Assembly: GCF_036588685.1 (NCBI RefSeq) | Contig: NC_086386.1 | Span: 43,633,878-43,697,877 of the forward strand | Length of the DNA stretch: 64,000 bases | From: Mytilus trossulus | Lineage: Eukaryota; Mollusca; Bivalvia; Mytilida; Mytilidae | Direction of reading: 5' to 3' | Shown: positions 31,416 to 46,400 of the stretch, piece after piece | Layout of the letters: each line of letters opens with the position of its first letter | Position numbering within the stretch: the stretch's first letter is position 1 | Notes under the pieces: generated by a model | The model's database searches: none | Told to the model about the DNA's origin: nothing | The model's input: the letters and a program-made list of their open reading frames with translations, nothing else | Program-made: the position numbers and the translations under genes

Positions 31416-34400
31416 GTAAGTCAATAATATGCAGTATCTTATTTTGCAAATGCACAGGTCATAAACCCCTGTTATGTCCTAAAATTAGCATAAGTCCGTT
31501 TTTCTACCGTATGATTTATGAAAAAACGGTTGCTAAGATAAATCCAGGTGTGTTTTGTGGAACGTGGATGTACTTATAGTGCATATGACATCTCTCTTGT
31601 CCTTGATATGATGTTTTGCTACATTTTGCATTAATTTAGGGTTAATGAGAGTATTTTTTTGTCGATTTTTAACCTTGCCGCCATGCAGACGAACTAGTTT
31701 GGACTCGGTATACGGATATTTGATACCGGATATGGTACACAATTTACTAACATTCTTCCCATTCATTTTCTATTCTAAAACATGCAATTCAAATAAATAA
31801 GATTGAAAATGTTGTCAATTTAGTCAACAATTTTAAAGTGATTAGATGATAAAAATTAAATGATATATACGAGTCGCTAGAAAGTATTCATTCGTTAGTT
31901 TCACTTTCTGATCACAACTCTTACACTTTACAGAAATTACTCAGATGAGTTTCAAGCTCTTGCCAATTCAAGAGAACAGTAATTAAAATTTTTTAGGTAA
32001 AACCTTTGACATTTTTCATTTTTAGAGTTCAGTAGTAATCTAAAGCAGTAAAGGAAGGACAATGCAGTTTAAAATTTTCCTTAACCATGTAAACCGCATA
32101 TACTTTAATATGAAAGAATTTGCAGTACTCCTCAGAAATATTTAAGTGCAACTCGTTCAAAGGGCTATTATCAAAATAAAAAAAAGTGCACACTTAATTT
32201 TATATTGTATTTCCGACAAATTCTGAAGCTTTTCAGTATAGAGATGTTATTTGTCAAAATTAAATGTATTATCATGCACTCAGTTTTTTCAATGAACTGC
32301 TAAATCTACAGGCCTGGAGTTCAATTTTTGAGTTAGATTCTGTTGGCCTGTAGATATGATTTTTACAGGCCCAAGCGCAACTCTACAAGCCTGGGCTGCC
32401 ACTCAGCGGGAAGACTGTGCACTCACATATATAAATACTGTTCTAATTTGAAGAATTGGACATCATTGCTTTATGGTCTGTACCTCTCAAAAAAATTCGA
32501 TTTACATAAGGAATCTCTTAAAAATCTTGTGTTATTTCATCAAACCTATGTCTTTTAAAAGTTAGTCCCAGTGAAAAATAATGTGAGTGATTATATGAAA
32601 TAAATGAAAAATTTAACAAGCATTTCCAAAGTTTGCATTAGAAATGAACTGCAGGTTGTACATTTATATCAAAATTCTGAGACTACACAAATTGTTAACA
32701 TGAGTCTTAACAGGCCTATGAAATTTCAAGACTTGCCAAATTGGCCATTCCTAAGGTAATGCCCAAATACAAATGATACTAGCCCATGCTGTTAACAAGC
32801 ATAGAGAAGCTGTCTTACATTTTAAAAAGCAAATTCTGCAAAACATTCAAAGTTGGCACATATGTGAAATGCTCTATAAAAATACTGCCAGTAAAATGTT
32901 ATGTTATACCCTGTATTAAATTGACAGTTAATATTTGTTTAAGAAACAATAAATCATAAGAAGAAGCATATTACACCACTGTGTTATAAACTTATAAGTT
33001 TTTATTGGTTTTACCTATGTATTGGAGTACACTTTTAAGTGATAAAATTTGTCAATACCAATTTATTACTATATATTTGTAGAGAATTTAAATTCATTGA
33101 GGTGTGAAATGAACAATAAATTAAACCATTTACATGTACTTTGATCTTATAATCTTTATTTATGGAGTCAGATTTAGAGTATGGTAGTTTTGCAACAGGA
33201 TTAAACCTTCATTTTCTAAGGCACAGGACTTGTCAAAATGGTTGAAAATTTTCAAGTTCATGTTATATATACACATTTATAACAATTTAAAACTTTTTTA
33301 CAGCTGTGTTTTTATGCCCCACCTACGATAGTAGAGGGGCATTATGTTTTCTGGTCTGTGCCTCCGTTCGTCTGTCTGTGCGAGTGGGGCATCCATGTAC
33401 TATGGACAAATTCTTGTTTTTTATGTATGTGTAATTATACCAGTTTGTGTGGCTTTATCCTTGCATAAGTAATGCATTCATTTGCATCAGTTAAACCCCC
33501 TCCTAACAGTGATGTATAACATTATTTTTTGTACACACAGGAAAATCTTTCCTGCACAGTCGACATCTGTTTATGAATTCATTTCAGTTATGCGTTATTC
33601 AAATGACCCAATAAAGATATATTTTGCTACATCAGTAAAATTTGTAGGGATTAACTATTAGAGCATTGAACTGTTTGTAATGGATGGTTATTGAATGTCC
33701 TCTTTTGTACTGAAGTTAAATATCTTAGATTGCTCAGGTTGTTCAGCATTTGTGATTTATTTTGAGAAAGGGTGCACATTTAAATGAAAGATTTCCATAA
33801 CTTAAGATTACTCTTTTAACATGAGCTGAGCTAGCCTATAATAATTTTATTAAAATTTTGAAACAATTATAAAGTCAAGTAGTTTCAACTCTAGCAAGTA
33901 CACATGTACTTGTACCAACTATTTAATATTATATAACTTGGGGGTATTTCTATTGAAAATATAAAAAAAAGACGCATAACATGAATCTCAGATAATGCCA
34001 GCAGATAAAATTATACTGAGTTATCCATTCATTTTTTTTACCATATATATATATATGGTCCTAATGACTAGGATTCGTAGGAATTATATGAGGAGTGTTT
34101 AAATGAAACATATTAAAACTTATTTTTCAGTTTATAACAAATTTATCAGAAATATTTCAATTGATTATTTCATGACCAAGTAAAGGTAATAATAAATTGA
34201 CAAGTCATATATATATATGTACAATAATAGGTTTAATTGATTTTTATCTTGCTCCCAAAGGTTAACTAGGTTTAAATTAGAAAAATGGTCATTCATAAAA
34301 TTATAGAACAAAAATCATGATTCAGTTTGATCAGTTCTTTATGGATTATCAAAAAGACTATTGTTCATTTTTTTAAACCCCCAACAGACAAAATCAAGCA

Positions 34401-37400
34401 AAAGTTAAAAGTATAAAATACACAATGCATCATTGATACAAAAGTCATTGTGTTGGAACATGAATTGTTAGTAATATTTTATTCGATCAGACTTGACAGG
34501 AATTGGATCTTTATGTACTTATAAAGATTAATAGATGTATGATGTGACATGTACAATGTAAGCCACTAAGGCAATGGTTTAGAAGTTTATTGTCTTATAT
34601 AGTTTTTATATATAAAAAAATGGAATTATGTCATGAATTTAATGCTTCTAAGGTCCTTATCCAGTCTGATTTGAAATTTTGGGATGAAATTGTTGTCAAT
34701 AATTTGTCCCATCATTTTTTAAGTATACATGCATCAAGAACGTACATATGTACATAAGTGACAGAAAGAGTGTATTGATTTTTTTTTAGAAAAAAGTGTT
34801 AATTTATACTTTGCTTGCATTTCCCAAATTCAGACAGGTTAACTTATTTCCTTTTTTTTCAATCCTTGAAAATGATGATTTAAAAAGATATCAATGCATT
34901 TAGTTCGAACAACTACATTTACACTGTAATTCATTCAATTTTAATGTTGTAGAATTTTAAAATGTAACAAATTTTGATCCCATACATTTATAATTTGCAG
35001 AAGTAGTGAATCTCTGTATGTTTATATAAGAAACATGCTGAAACAAGCAGAATTTTTGTTGCATGATATATCACCCAGTTTAGTACATACACTTGACATT
35101 TTATCTCTGAAATTCCTATAGTTCCGTTCAAATTCCATTGACGTATATATCTGGGTATATACAAACTATTATTAATTAACTAAATTTTGTTTACCTGAGA
35201 ATTTTAAAATAGGTGTTTAAACCTATCATTATACTGATTACAACCTTAAAAGGATAGGTTCAGAATTCGAAAACTAAAAGTTGGATTTCGTAAATTGTGT
35301 AAGAGGCATTGAAAGACCTGATTATGAATTTGAACCCATGTAGAAATCTCTGACGTGATTGTGGTTAATTTTAAAGGTCATAATCTATGGTAAAGTCACA
35401 TTTACTATATACATATTTGTATTTAAACAGTTCAGGAAATCTATTGAAGTTTATATTGACAAAATTAAATAGGTAGATATAAAGCTGTAAAATATATTTT
35501 CTTTTCTCCGGTAGCAAATATTTGCATAGATTTTGATTTATTGAAAACATTTAACACTTTAAATGTTTTAGATTAAATAGGAATAGTTTTGTATATATCA
35601 TCAATTCTAATATGAATGGTTTTTCTTTACTTTGAATCAGCAATTTACGTTAGAATATTAAAGTGCTTCAGATGTAAAGTTTTCAAATTTATGTTTTCAT
35701 TTAAAACTATGGACTGATAAATAAGTGCTTCTTTAATTACTGTGTTACAAAAATTGTTGTGACAAATGAATTAAATATAAAAGTACCCCATTTCATTTTT
35801 CAATTTTAAGTATAAATGTAACACAGCTATATGTGCTTGTTTAAACCTATATAAAAAAAAATGATACCATATTATTGATGCAAAAAAAAATATTTTGCAG
35901 TTTCCTATTAACATGATTAAAAGACCATATTTCTGTAAGAAACAAAATATTATTCATTGAAAGATTAAAAAAAATGTAATTTTATCGACAACAAGTACAG
36001 CCAATTTGTTGCCCAAAATTTTAATATCTATAACCCAAGGACATATTTAAGTTGCATATAATCCTCGAAGCATATATACATCAATCTTTAACAGATCTTC
36101 CAGCCAAAATTTCCCCAAGATATTTCCCATTATAATAACGTACAGTGTACCTATTATCTAAATATTATGTATGTATATACAATGTATATACAAATTAGAT
36201 ACCAATACAAAATCAATATAGTTGATGGTATTTACAGTGACCGTGGTTGTTGACCGATTAATTGATTATGACCTTTAATTTTGTGGACAGATTAATATTT
36301 GCTGACTTTCAACATTTAATCAAACTTTATTGATTGGTATGTTAATTATTTTGGTTTTATGCCATTCGTTATTAATTTTTTATGTATGGTAAAAATGTAA
36401 ATAATTGATAGGTCAAACAATAAATTGATATGAAACATCTCATGTTCTTGTCACAGATAATTGTTTTTATTGATTGTACATTAACCTAAAATATTATGAA
36501 TGATTGAAGTATGTGTTTGGATAGGTGGGATTAAAATAACTGTCATTGACTGTAACTATCTAATTGATTAAACAATTCTAATCTATTGATTCATATTTTA
36601 AAAGGTTAAATTAAATATCTTTTTTTTTAAATAAAATATATTCAATTTGTCTTTAACTAAGTTATTTTGAAGGACTTGTGTACCATGAGTAAAATAGAAG
36701 GATTTCCCAACTTCAAAGGGAACTAAGAAAACATTGCAGCTATGATCGGTTATCACTTCAGTCTTAACCTACACTTATAACATTAAATGGTGGGTCACAT
36801 TAAAAATGCACACTTCATTTCTCTTTATTATTTGAAATAGTTAAAAGATATTTGAGTATCTTTTTGCTTTTTTTTTTTATTAAATTCAAGAGCTTCCACT
36901 GCCTCTAAAACCTTCCACTGGCATATCAGAATTAACCAAGAGTTCTGTAGGGGGCATTAAAAACCAGCAGCCAATCGATCAAATTAAAGAATAGTTACAG
37001 TTTCCTTCAGACTATTGACTTTTAAGCAAGCATGCAAAACATTGGACATTTCTTTTGGACAAGTAACAATTGATGAAGCTTTTTGTATTTCATGAAACTA
37101 ACTTTAATATAATTTCTACTAAATAAATCACTCAATATATTGTAGATGAAAGTAGCCCAGGAAAGCTAAAAATTAATTAATCATCTTTAAATTTTATTTT
37201 CATTGTTGTTATTTCAGATCAACACATGTGACCAGAATGTTGCTCGGTGCTGTGAAATTATTGAACTTAATGCCAAAGTTCAAGGGCAGCTATTTAAATT
37301 ACTCAGTGTCACTGCCGAATCAGGTAAGCCCTACAAAGATTTGTGTATTTGTCCCTTTTTTAATGCGCTGTCCAATTATTTGACCTTCATTCAACCAATA

Positions 37401-40400
37401 ATGGCAAGATCCTCATGATAATTCACGTACATATGCTATGAATTTGAGTTTATGATCACAGATTTAATTTAATTTTGATAATAAATTACTGTGCGTTATC
37501 ATCGTCATGTTGATTCATTTTTATTCGTTGGATACCAATTTTCGTGGATACAGTTGAACCACAAAACTAATTATCAATGAATGGCAAATTTTTATCAGGT
37601 TTGTATGCAGACTTCTGCAAAACCATAAAATTATATATCTACAAATATGCAAGTTTATATAATATTTTGCTATTATTTTTTTAACCTGCTTTAATACATA
37701 GAGGGTGTGCAAGTTAAAACTATCGATGTACTACATAAGTTGTTTCTTCTAAGTAAAAAACATTTCGAGTGCAACTATTTCTTTTTCTTTTTATTTGTTA
37801 CCTTCTCAAAATTGATATTTTCCATTCATGGATCTGTTTCAAAATTATTCATTCTAGTCATTTAAAAAAAAGGAATTCTTGCAAGCTGTTGGCTTACATT
37901 TAAATGCCTTATGTTTTCTGCATTCTTAAATAAATTAAAACATTGATACTTTTAAAATGTTTACGACTGTAATAGTAGCATAGTTGTAATTGTTTTCTAA
38001 AGGAATTTAATATTTAAACAAAAGCCAATACACTAAATACATGTGCTCTATTAACCTGGAGATTAATTTCAAAGACATTTACCAGAGTGTGAAATAAATT
38101 TGTACATTTAAAATCGGCCATTTGGCACAAATAAACGTAAGATATTTCCTGTTGATAAGACGATTTCCTAAATGTGCTTACTTAAGCATTTTATTGATTG
38201 GTGTATAGTTTTTAAAGGACAATTACGATGAAATATTATCTAATAAACTGCATTGTTGAATTGCTATATACATACATGAATGTATACTTTGAGTGTTTAT
38301 GACACGATAAAAAACAGTTCATTTAGTTATTTGTTCCCACATAAAGAAAGTTTCCAAATATTGATTTAGCCTTTGAAATGTAATTTATAAATATTAAATT
38401 TGAAAATTAATATGGCAGTAAATTAATATTATAAAAAAGAAGTTGTTATATTATCTTTTCCTAAGTTTGTTGAAATATAGTACTCTTATGAAAGCGGTCC
38501 ACTTGTTTTGTATATACATGAATATAAAAAAAGCTTTCATATGAACTTAAATACCAGGTTTTTGTTAGAAATGAATACCATAGTCTTATTACAATGTACA
38601 TGTACATTTAAATACATGTACCTATGATTTAACATGAAAGTCTCTGTATTTACAAGTAATAAATGAAGGCTTAAATGTTTTTCATATTAACATGTACATT
38701 TTGTAACTATAACTTCCTGATATTTATTTACTTTAAAGACCATATCAAGCTAGAACATTCAGTATTCTGCATTTGCAAAAAAGTTTGCATTGTGGCTTGC
38801 TGCTGAAATTTTATGATATCAATGTGTAAAAAACCTGATAATTTATACTTACAAAATACCACACCTACACCCAACTCTTGACAAGATAAATATAAATTTA
38901 CAAATCCTAAAAAAAAGCATGGTTCATAGTGTAGTTGACCTCTGCACAAAATTTATTTTCTATTTTATTTGTTAATTGAAAATACATTCAACTAATTATG
39001 AATGTTTATACTTTTAGGTGGTATGTATGGAGGTGCCAGTATTATTAAATCTCGTTTACTGCCATTTTTGGGACAGAATTTCTTTACCTCAGGGGGATCT
39101 GTAACAGCTGACACTAGCCTTAGTATCTTAGCAGAATCTGCAGCAAAAAATAGGGAACTAGATGACTTACAAGACCAGTATGAAGTCAGTTTAAACGACC
39201 TAGAAGCTGATCTTAAAGCTAGAGAAAATGAAGTACAAGACCTTCGTGATGAGTAAGCATTATCTTAAATCCTGTAAACCAACTTATTCTCGTGGATACT
39301 TTATTGTTTATAACCAGCTAGTCAACTTCACGGCATTCAATTTCGCCATTTTTTTATTTACTTAATGTAGTTTGATAGGGAAAGATCCAAGTTATTCCTT
39401 TTCATGACGATTTAATTTCACGTTATTTTTCTAATTGCGAAAGTTGCAAAAATAAATCGCTCACGAAATTAAGTTGGTTAACAGTAAGTTCTCATATACT
39501 ATTAGCGGCCTCAGTGGCTTAGTTATCCAAATAATTCATCTTATTTATTACAAGCCTTTGGCTATTAACACTGAGGTTGTGAGTTTGAACCTTTGCACAT
39601 TGCAGGTGTGTTTGACCTCAATCTAAATTGATGAGGATTGTCAGTTTAGGCTGGAAGTTTGTGGTTCTCTCAGTGCACTCTGGCTTACTCTTTCAACAAA
39701 AAATTTGGCATCCATGTCAGAGTAGCTTATTGTCGTGAAATGGCCTTATACACCAATAATTAATCTAGCAACCTTTCAAGTTTAAGATTGAGTTTTTATG
39801 TTGTTACTTTTGACTTAACTGGGATCCTACAAACACATGACAAAAATGATTGATTCGAGAAAAAAGAAATTTGAAATTTCACAAGATTTTCCAAATAGTT
39901 ACTTTCATTGATTATGACTAAAGAATGACCTTATGTCCATATTTCATATAAAAACTTTGGAAATTTACTCCTGCACTTTATAAAAATGGAAGTCTTAACC
40001 TAATTAGAGAAATGACCTTGGTGATGAGTAAATGAAACCACACAACTTTTTTTTCTAATAAAGTATTTGTAGTTTGACACTGTCTGGTGTTGGATTTAAA
40101 TGTGACACATTACAACGTTTTCTGGATTTTTATTCATTAAAGGTTAACTACAGTTCATAGAACTACATATTTTGAAAACAGTTTGAAATATTAGCAAAAT
40201 TGATACAGAAATGACAATTATTAGGCTTAAATGAAGGAGAATCAGAAAGCTGTGATATGTGTCATTGTTTCATTGTTCAATATTTGATGATTAACTTTAT
40301 ATATCTGCTTGATTAGACTATTGGACACCAAGGATGAACTATCAAGGAATTTAAGAAACTCAACCACTGACAAAATGTTCTTGGATTCAGAAAATAGAGA

Positions 40401-43400
40401 ACTGAGAAGAAAGTAAGCTATATTTTCTATTTTTTCATTTTTGTTACAAATGTTTTAATCATGACATATTTTGCTTTCCATAGACTGATTGAAACAAAAG
40501 AGGAGCTAAACAGAAGTTTAAGAACAACAACTAGTGATAAAATGTTAAATGATGTTGAAATACGTGAACTACGACGAAAGTAAGATTGAATTATCTCCCT
40601 TGCTTCTGCTGTATTATCTCCCCTGCTGATTTAGTGTTGTATCTAATTACAGAATGTTTTACTAATTTCATTAGAATTCAGTGTCATAAAGAAAATTGAT
40701 TAATTAGTTTTCCTGATTTCATTTTATTCAAAAGATGTTAAGACAAATATTTTGGAAGAATGGTCCATTTTGTTTTTTATGTATCAGCATCTTTTACATC
40801 TGATAAACAAACTGCTTAGATAAAATTATGTAAAACTTGGACCAAAGTAAATTTGAAATTTGCAACCATTATTTTGTCAAATAGATAATGTGTTTAAATT
40901 AAAATGTTATTTATTCTAACAATAATTTTGGGAGATGGTCTGACACCTTTAACGTAGGCACTACTTATTAGATTCTTATAGTTTATTTCTTAACCCTGTA
41001 GATTGAAGGGCAGCACTGCATACAATATATAGTTACATAGACGGACACATTATTACTTATTTCACTTTTAAATTTAAGAGTATAGGAAATGTGTAATGAT
41101 ACTATTACTAATATAGATAGTATATACTACACAATTCCCAAAAATACTTTTTTGATGGAATTTTAATTTTATGATTTCAAATTGCTAGATTTTAGATATT
41201 GATTTTTTTTTTTAAATTTAAACAATTTTTTTTCTGTTTAAATATAACAATTCCATGAATAATTTTTTTTATAATTATTAAAGTCACATGTACCTATTCC
41301 ATCAGAAACGGTTAAAAATAGATTTTCATTAATTTGAACTTTAGAGATTTGTAGAAATTAGTATGATATTTTATATACTGTAAATCAGTTATTCAAAATT
41401 TTTATTAACGGCTGTCATACTTCAAAAAAACATGTAGTGCATTTTTGAACAAAAGGTGTTTTAGGAAATGTTTTGTGATTTTGGATTGGTTATAGTTGGT
41501 TTGGTGTATTATCATGGTTTGAAGTGTGATCATATAATTGTGTATCATTTTAATCCTGTGGTGATTGTGTATCATTGTAATTCTTCATACACACCATAAA
41601 AGTTTATTGTCATCTCAAAATGATTTTTGGGTCTTAATGGCTAAGTGGTCTTAGTAGTCAACACTGAGGTTGTGAGTTTGAACCCTGCTCGTGCGGGTGC
41701 ACTCAACTCCAATCATAATTGACTAGGATTGTCAAAGGTCAAATGTTTTCTCCTGGCAATACAGCTAATTTATCCACCAATAAAACAGGCATCCATGAAA
41801 TAGCCCCAAAACAGTGCTTAAAAGTGGCATTAAAAAACACCAAATCTCAAAATCACAAGGATTTATAATTTAGAATACTACAATGGGGACAGTATATTGA
41901 ATGTCCATCATTCAGTCAGTACATCAGTTATTTTGGTCTGAATTCCTTTAAATTGTATTGTATTCAAACTTGGATATTTTTTATATGGTTACAAATGACA
42001 GGAAGATCACTATTGATTTTGAGGTCAATATAGCAGTTTTCGTGAATAGACATATGATAGGCCCACAATCCAAGGCTTCTATATTTTCCCTTTTATAGTT
42101 CTTCCTCATGGTAATAGAATCAAAACTTTCCTAAAAGAAAAAATGTCTTCAGGACTTGGTACAACAGTTTTTTTATGTAGACTGCAGTTGGTCTACGGTC
42201 ACGGTCATAATTGCTGTGATAGTTATTAGACCAAAATGTGTGCAGGAAACTTTTCAGATGTGAAATCAAGTGCTTTAAATAGGTTTCCAACCTTACCTGG
42301 ATGTAAATGAGAAAAAGATTTAAGTGGGAGTCATGGGTCATGTAAAAGATTCCTCAGTTTTGGTAGCAGAAGTTTTGTTTTGCTTACACTTTTGAACATA
42401 ATGCAATTTTTAAAAATGAATAATTTGAAAAAAAAATAAAATCTCAAAAATATTTTGAATATACCGCATACTACTTCTGAGCTTGACACTTTCTGAGATG
42501 ACCATACTAGGAATATAATCATTCAGCTTTGTATATTGCACTTACTGTAACTAAAAATATCATTATAGCGGGTAATGGCAGAATGGTTTAAAAGTTATTA
42601 CTAATATTATAATGCATATTTTCTTACAGGTTTCAACATTTATTCAATTTGTCAGGTTATGCAAATGTTTATTATTTACATCGTAAACCTTACAAGTTTT
42701 AACCAATCTTTCTTGATACTGGTTAATTTATCAAGTGCTTTGAGATCAGGTTGCTTAATTGATTTTGCCTTGTATTCAAATGAAATTCTCCATCAATATT
42801 AGCTGTGAATAATTCATCTTTTAAAAAAAATGAAAATTGGTTAAAACATGTAAGTTTTATGTTGTACCGGTAATCATTATATATTTTTGCAGAAATTTTA
42901 TAAGTACATGTATAATCTACTTTTGATATTGTAATGGTAATTAATTATGGAATTGCATTATTTTGTGTGTAAAGACACGTTTTTTTACAGGACAGATGAG
43001 TTGTTATATACATAAATGTTTTAAACAAAGAATGCTTAAAACATGAAACTAGATTTTCATGTTGAATGGTCATATACATTGGTGATAGCCATTTTGTGTT
43101 TTATTTTAAGCAGGCTAAATGCTGATAGAGATAGCTTTATTTGAAGTTTGTCGCTTTTTGTCATATCATTTAAAAAAGAAGAAAAAAACATTGAGTACTG
43201 ATAAAAGCTCTAACATTTATTGTAGGAAGAAAACATTTAATTTCTTTAAATTTTACATATAATTTGGAAATTGGACATAATAAGTCCTACTCTTTTTACA
43301 ATTAAAGATTAAACAAAATTAGAATCAACTTGGTGAACAAACAAATAAACTCAGCCTTAAATGGAAAAGAATCATTTTTGTTGGCGGCATAAATAGTTTG

Positions 43401-46400
43401 AAGTTTGTTGACCCTAGAAATATCGTAACTTTTAGTCATTTGTTTTGTCCAGACTAGCTTTAGCAGAAGATGAAGTTAGAACTTTAAGATCAAAAGCAGG
43501 ACTGTTAACAGATTATGATACACAAGTTCGACGTTTACGTGATGACATTGCTCTCCTAACAGCTAGGCGAGACTCACTTTTAAGAACGTCAACAATTAAA
43601 GATAAAGACGATTCATTCTTATCTTCAAAAGATGAGTCTAAACGCAACGGTCCAGGGTAAGGCAGTTGTCATGGAGACTAACAATGTCATTGCTTTTGCC
43701 AGCTTCCTGCCTTACACTTTAGTCCTGCACTTACATACTTGCTATTAATAGTAACATGTTTTATTGTCATAATCAGAATTAATTCTTTCATCCCTATTTC
43801 TTTGGTGTTGGCTTTATGTGCTTTGATGTTGTAATTTTTAAATATCAATTTAATTTCTGAAAAATTTCAAGAAATTTTCAAACTTTAATTTATAGGGATG
43901 ATTGGATTAAAATATTGAAATTTTTAGTGTTATGTGTATTAATAACATTATGTATGGATGTGGATATTATTTAATTTTAGAATTATATGTAAAGGGAATT
44001 TAATCTTTTGTTTGTGAAATGTAGAAACGTTAATTTTTGGTGGCTAATATAAAACGAATTAATTTATAGTACTTACTTACTCTTAACATTTTTTTCTTTC
44101 TTTATGTTGTCAGAAATTATTCTGTCTTGCTAAGCTATGTGTTTGTTAACTTTTTTTAAAATCAATAGTTTCCTAATAATTTCATGTTGTCTGTAAAACT
44201 GAAAAACTTATATTTAAAGTAAAATGGAACACAAAAAAATAAAATAGTATCAGAAAATGCCCAAAGAAGTTTTCATAAATAATAAAATTATGAAGCTAAG
44301 TTTTTTACATTGTGGATATAAAACAAGTGTATTTATAACAAATTTTGCATATCAAATAGCTTTTTATTGAACTTTTAAAATGTGTTTATTTGGAATACAC
44401 TAGTACTGTAGTTGGGTTTACATATTTTGATTTCAGTTTAAATTGTGTAGTTAATTGATTATTTTTTTCAATTCTTTTTAATTAATTTTGTTAATTTTTA
44501 TAGTTTTGATTGCATCTGTGTTCATAAATTCTTACATTTTAATGTGAAGTTAAGAGACTTTTCAGTAAAAACGATTTATACACAAACAAAAGCGTTTCAT
44601 TCCCTCTGCATGAAGAAGCTCTTGGCCAGATAGTTTCAAAATATAACTGACCTGGAAGTAAATCCTATTGAAACATGCATAAAATCTTGACAGAGTTATA
44701 ATTTAACTGAAATATGCAATTTGCCTCTCAGACAGTATTTTGAAATTGTTTGGCCATAAATTAATCTTAAGCTTGTGAATAAAAAGATTAAAATTGCTGT
44801 TTTCCCTTAAGTTATTTCTTCCTATCGTCCATTTTTATAGGCTCGCTGACGCACAAGATGAGATTGTCAAATTACGTGCAAGATCAGGTCTTATTGATAC
44901 TTACGAAAGACAAGTAAGGAATCTCAAAGATGAACTCTCATTGTCTTCCACTAAAAAGAGCTATTTGGATGGGTAAGATTATGGCCGTCAGCACATTCAT
45001 TTCATGCTTTAATTGTTCTTTCCTTCATTTTATTCTCTTTCTCTCTAAAAACCAAGTACCACAACTTAAGGTTGAAATAATGGATAAAAATCTCTTTTTT
45101 TTTCTTACTAAATGCACATGTGGTTTATTTCATGAGTTAGCTCCCTTTATAGCAATGTGTGATACTGTGTTCACTTGAATTTCAACACTTGTCAGATTTT
45201 TATATAGATATCTAACTTCAACCTCACTGCATGGGTATGAAAACATCTAACATTAGTGATAATATATTCTAGAAAAGTAAGATTAAAATGAAGAGTGGAA
45301 AAGAATAACTTCAAAATCATAATTACTTGATTTTAAGTTTTAATTTGACTAATTAATACATAATGCTAAATCTGCATATTCTCTCTTTCTCATTTAAATG
45401 TAGATTTTCTGCTAGTACAATAGAGATATCTTTTTGTATAAATTATTTGTTATTTTTAATAATACTGTGTTCACACTACATGGCGTGTTTTCATTTTGGA
45501 ACTTACTAATTGCATGATGAATTTTCACACCAGTATTGCATCACAAATATGTATATTTCCAGATTGCAGACACTCTAGAGCACAATGAGAAAAAACAATT
45601 CTTTTAATAATTTTATATACCAAAAGGTATAATGCCTGATCAGTCTTTATGAACATGTAATGTGAACACTGTATCATATAGTGCATTTGATTAGGGGAAA
45701 AAAAAGTTGGGATATTATAATACAAATTTTCTTTTCTGGAAGTGAAAAAATTTATAGGGAAAATTAAATCTTTCAATTAGAAGATATATATGCAGATGAT
45801 AAAAAAAATCTAATTATTCTAAAGAAATTTTATTCTGATTAAAATTACTGTTCTTTTTAAATTTTTAATGTTTTCTTTGCACTTTTAAAATTTAAATCAT
45901 GATAGCCAATATTTTACTATTTTTAAGCAGAGATGTGTACAGCAGTTTGAACTCCTACCGTTACACACCACGAGTAGGATCACCACTGTCCATAGACGAT
46001 CCCGTACAACGTGTCAGACAACAGAATCTCATCTCACGATGGAATGATATGTTCTCACAGGATCGTCTGGACGCCATGGATACACTCCGTCGCTATTCAG
46101 ATGATTATGAAAACAATCAAAGAATCATCTTCCTAGCTTTACAGGTATGGGATCAAAAATTATTCAGTAAAAAAATTGTGATAATAAAAGTACATTATCA
46201 TTGTAATACATAATTGTATATAGATATATAAAGATGTGGTATGAGTGTCAATGAGACAACTCTCCATCTAAGTAACATTTTGCAAAAGTAAATCATCATA
46301 GCCTTGGCTCACCCTAAACAGCAAGCTATAAAGGGACCCACAATGTATAAAAAAAAATGAGAGGCAGCATGTTTAAATGCTTTGATAGGTACCAACATTC

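Noticed and set aside
42120..42522. Two overlapping minus-strand open frames
   Set aside because: They lie in a SPATA18 intron, are made mainly of low-complexity residues and have no splice support.
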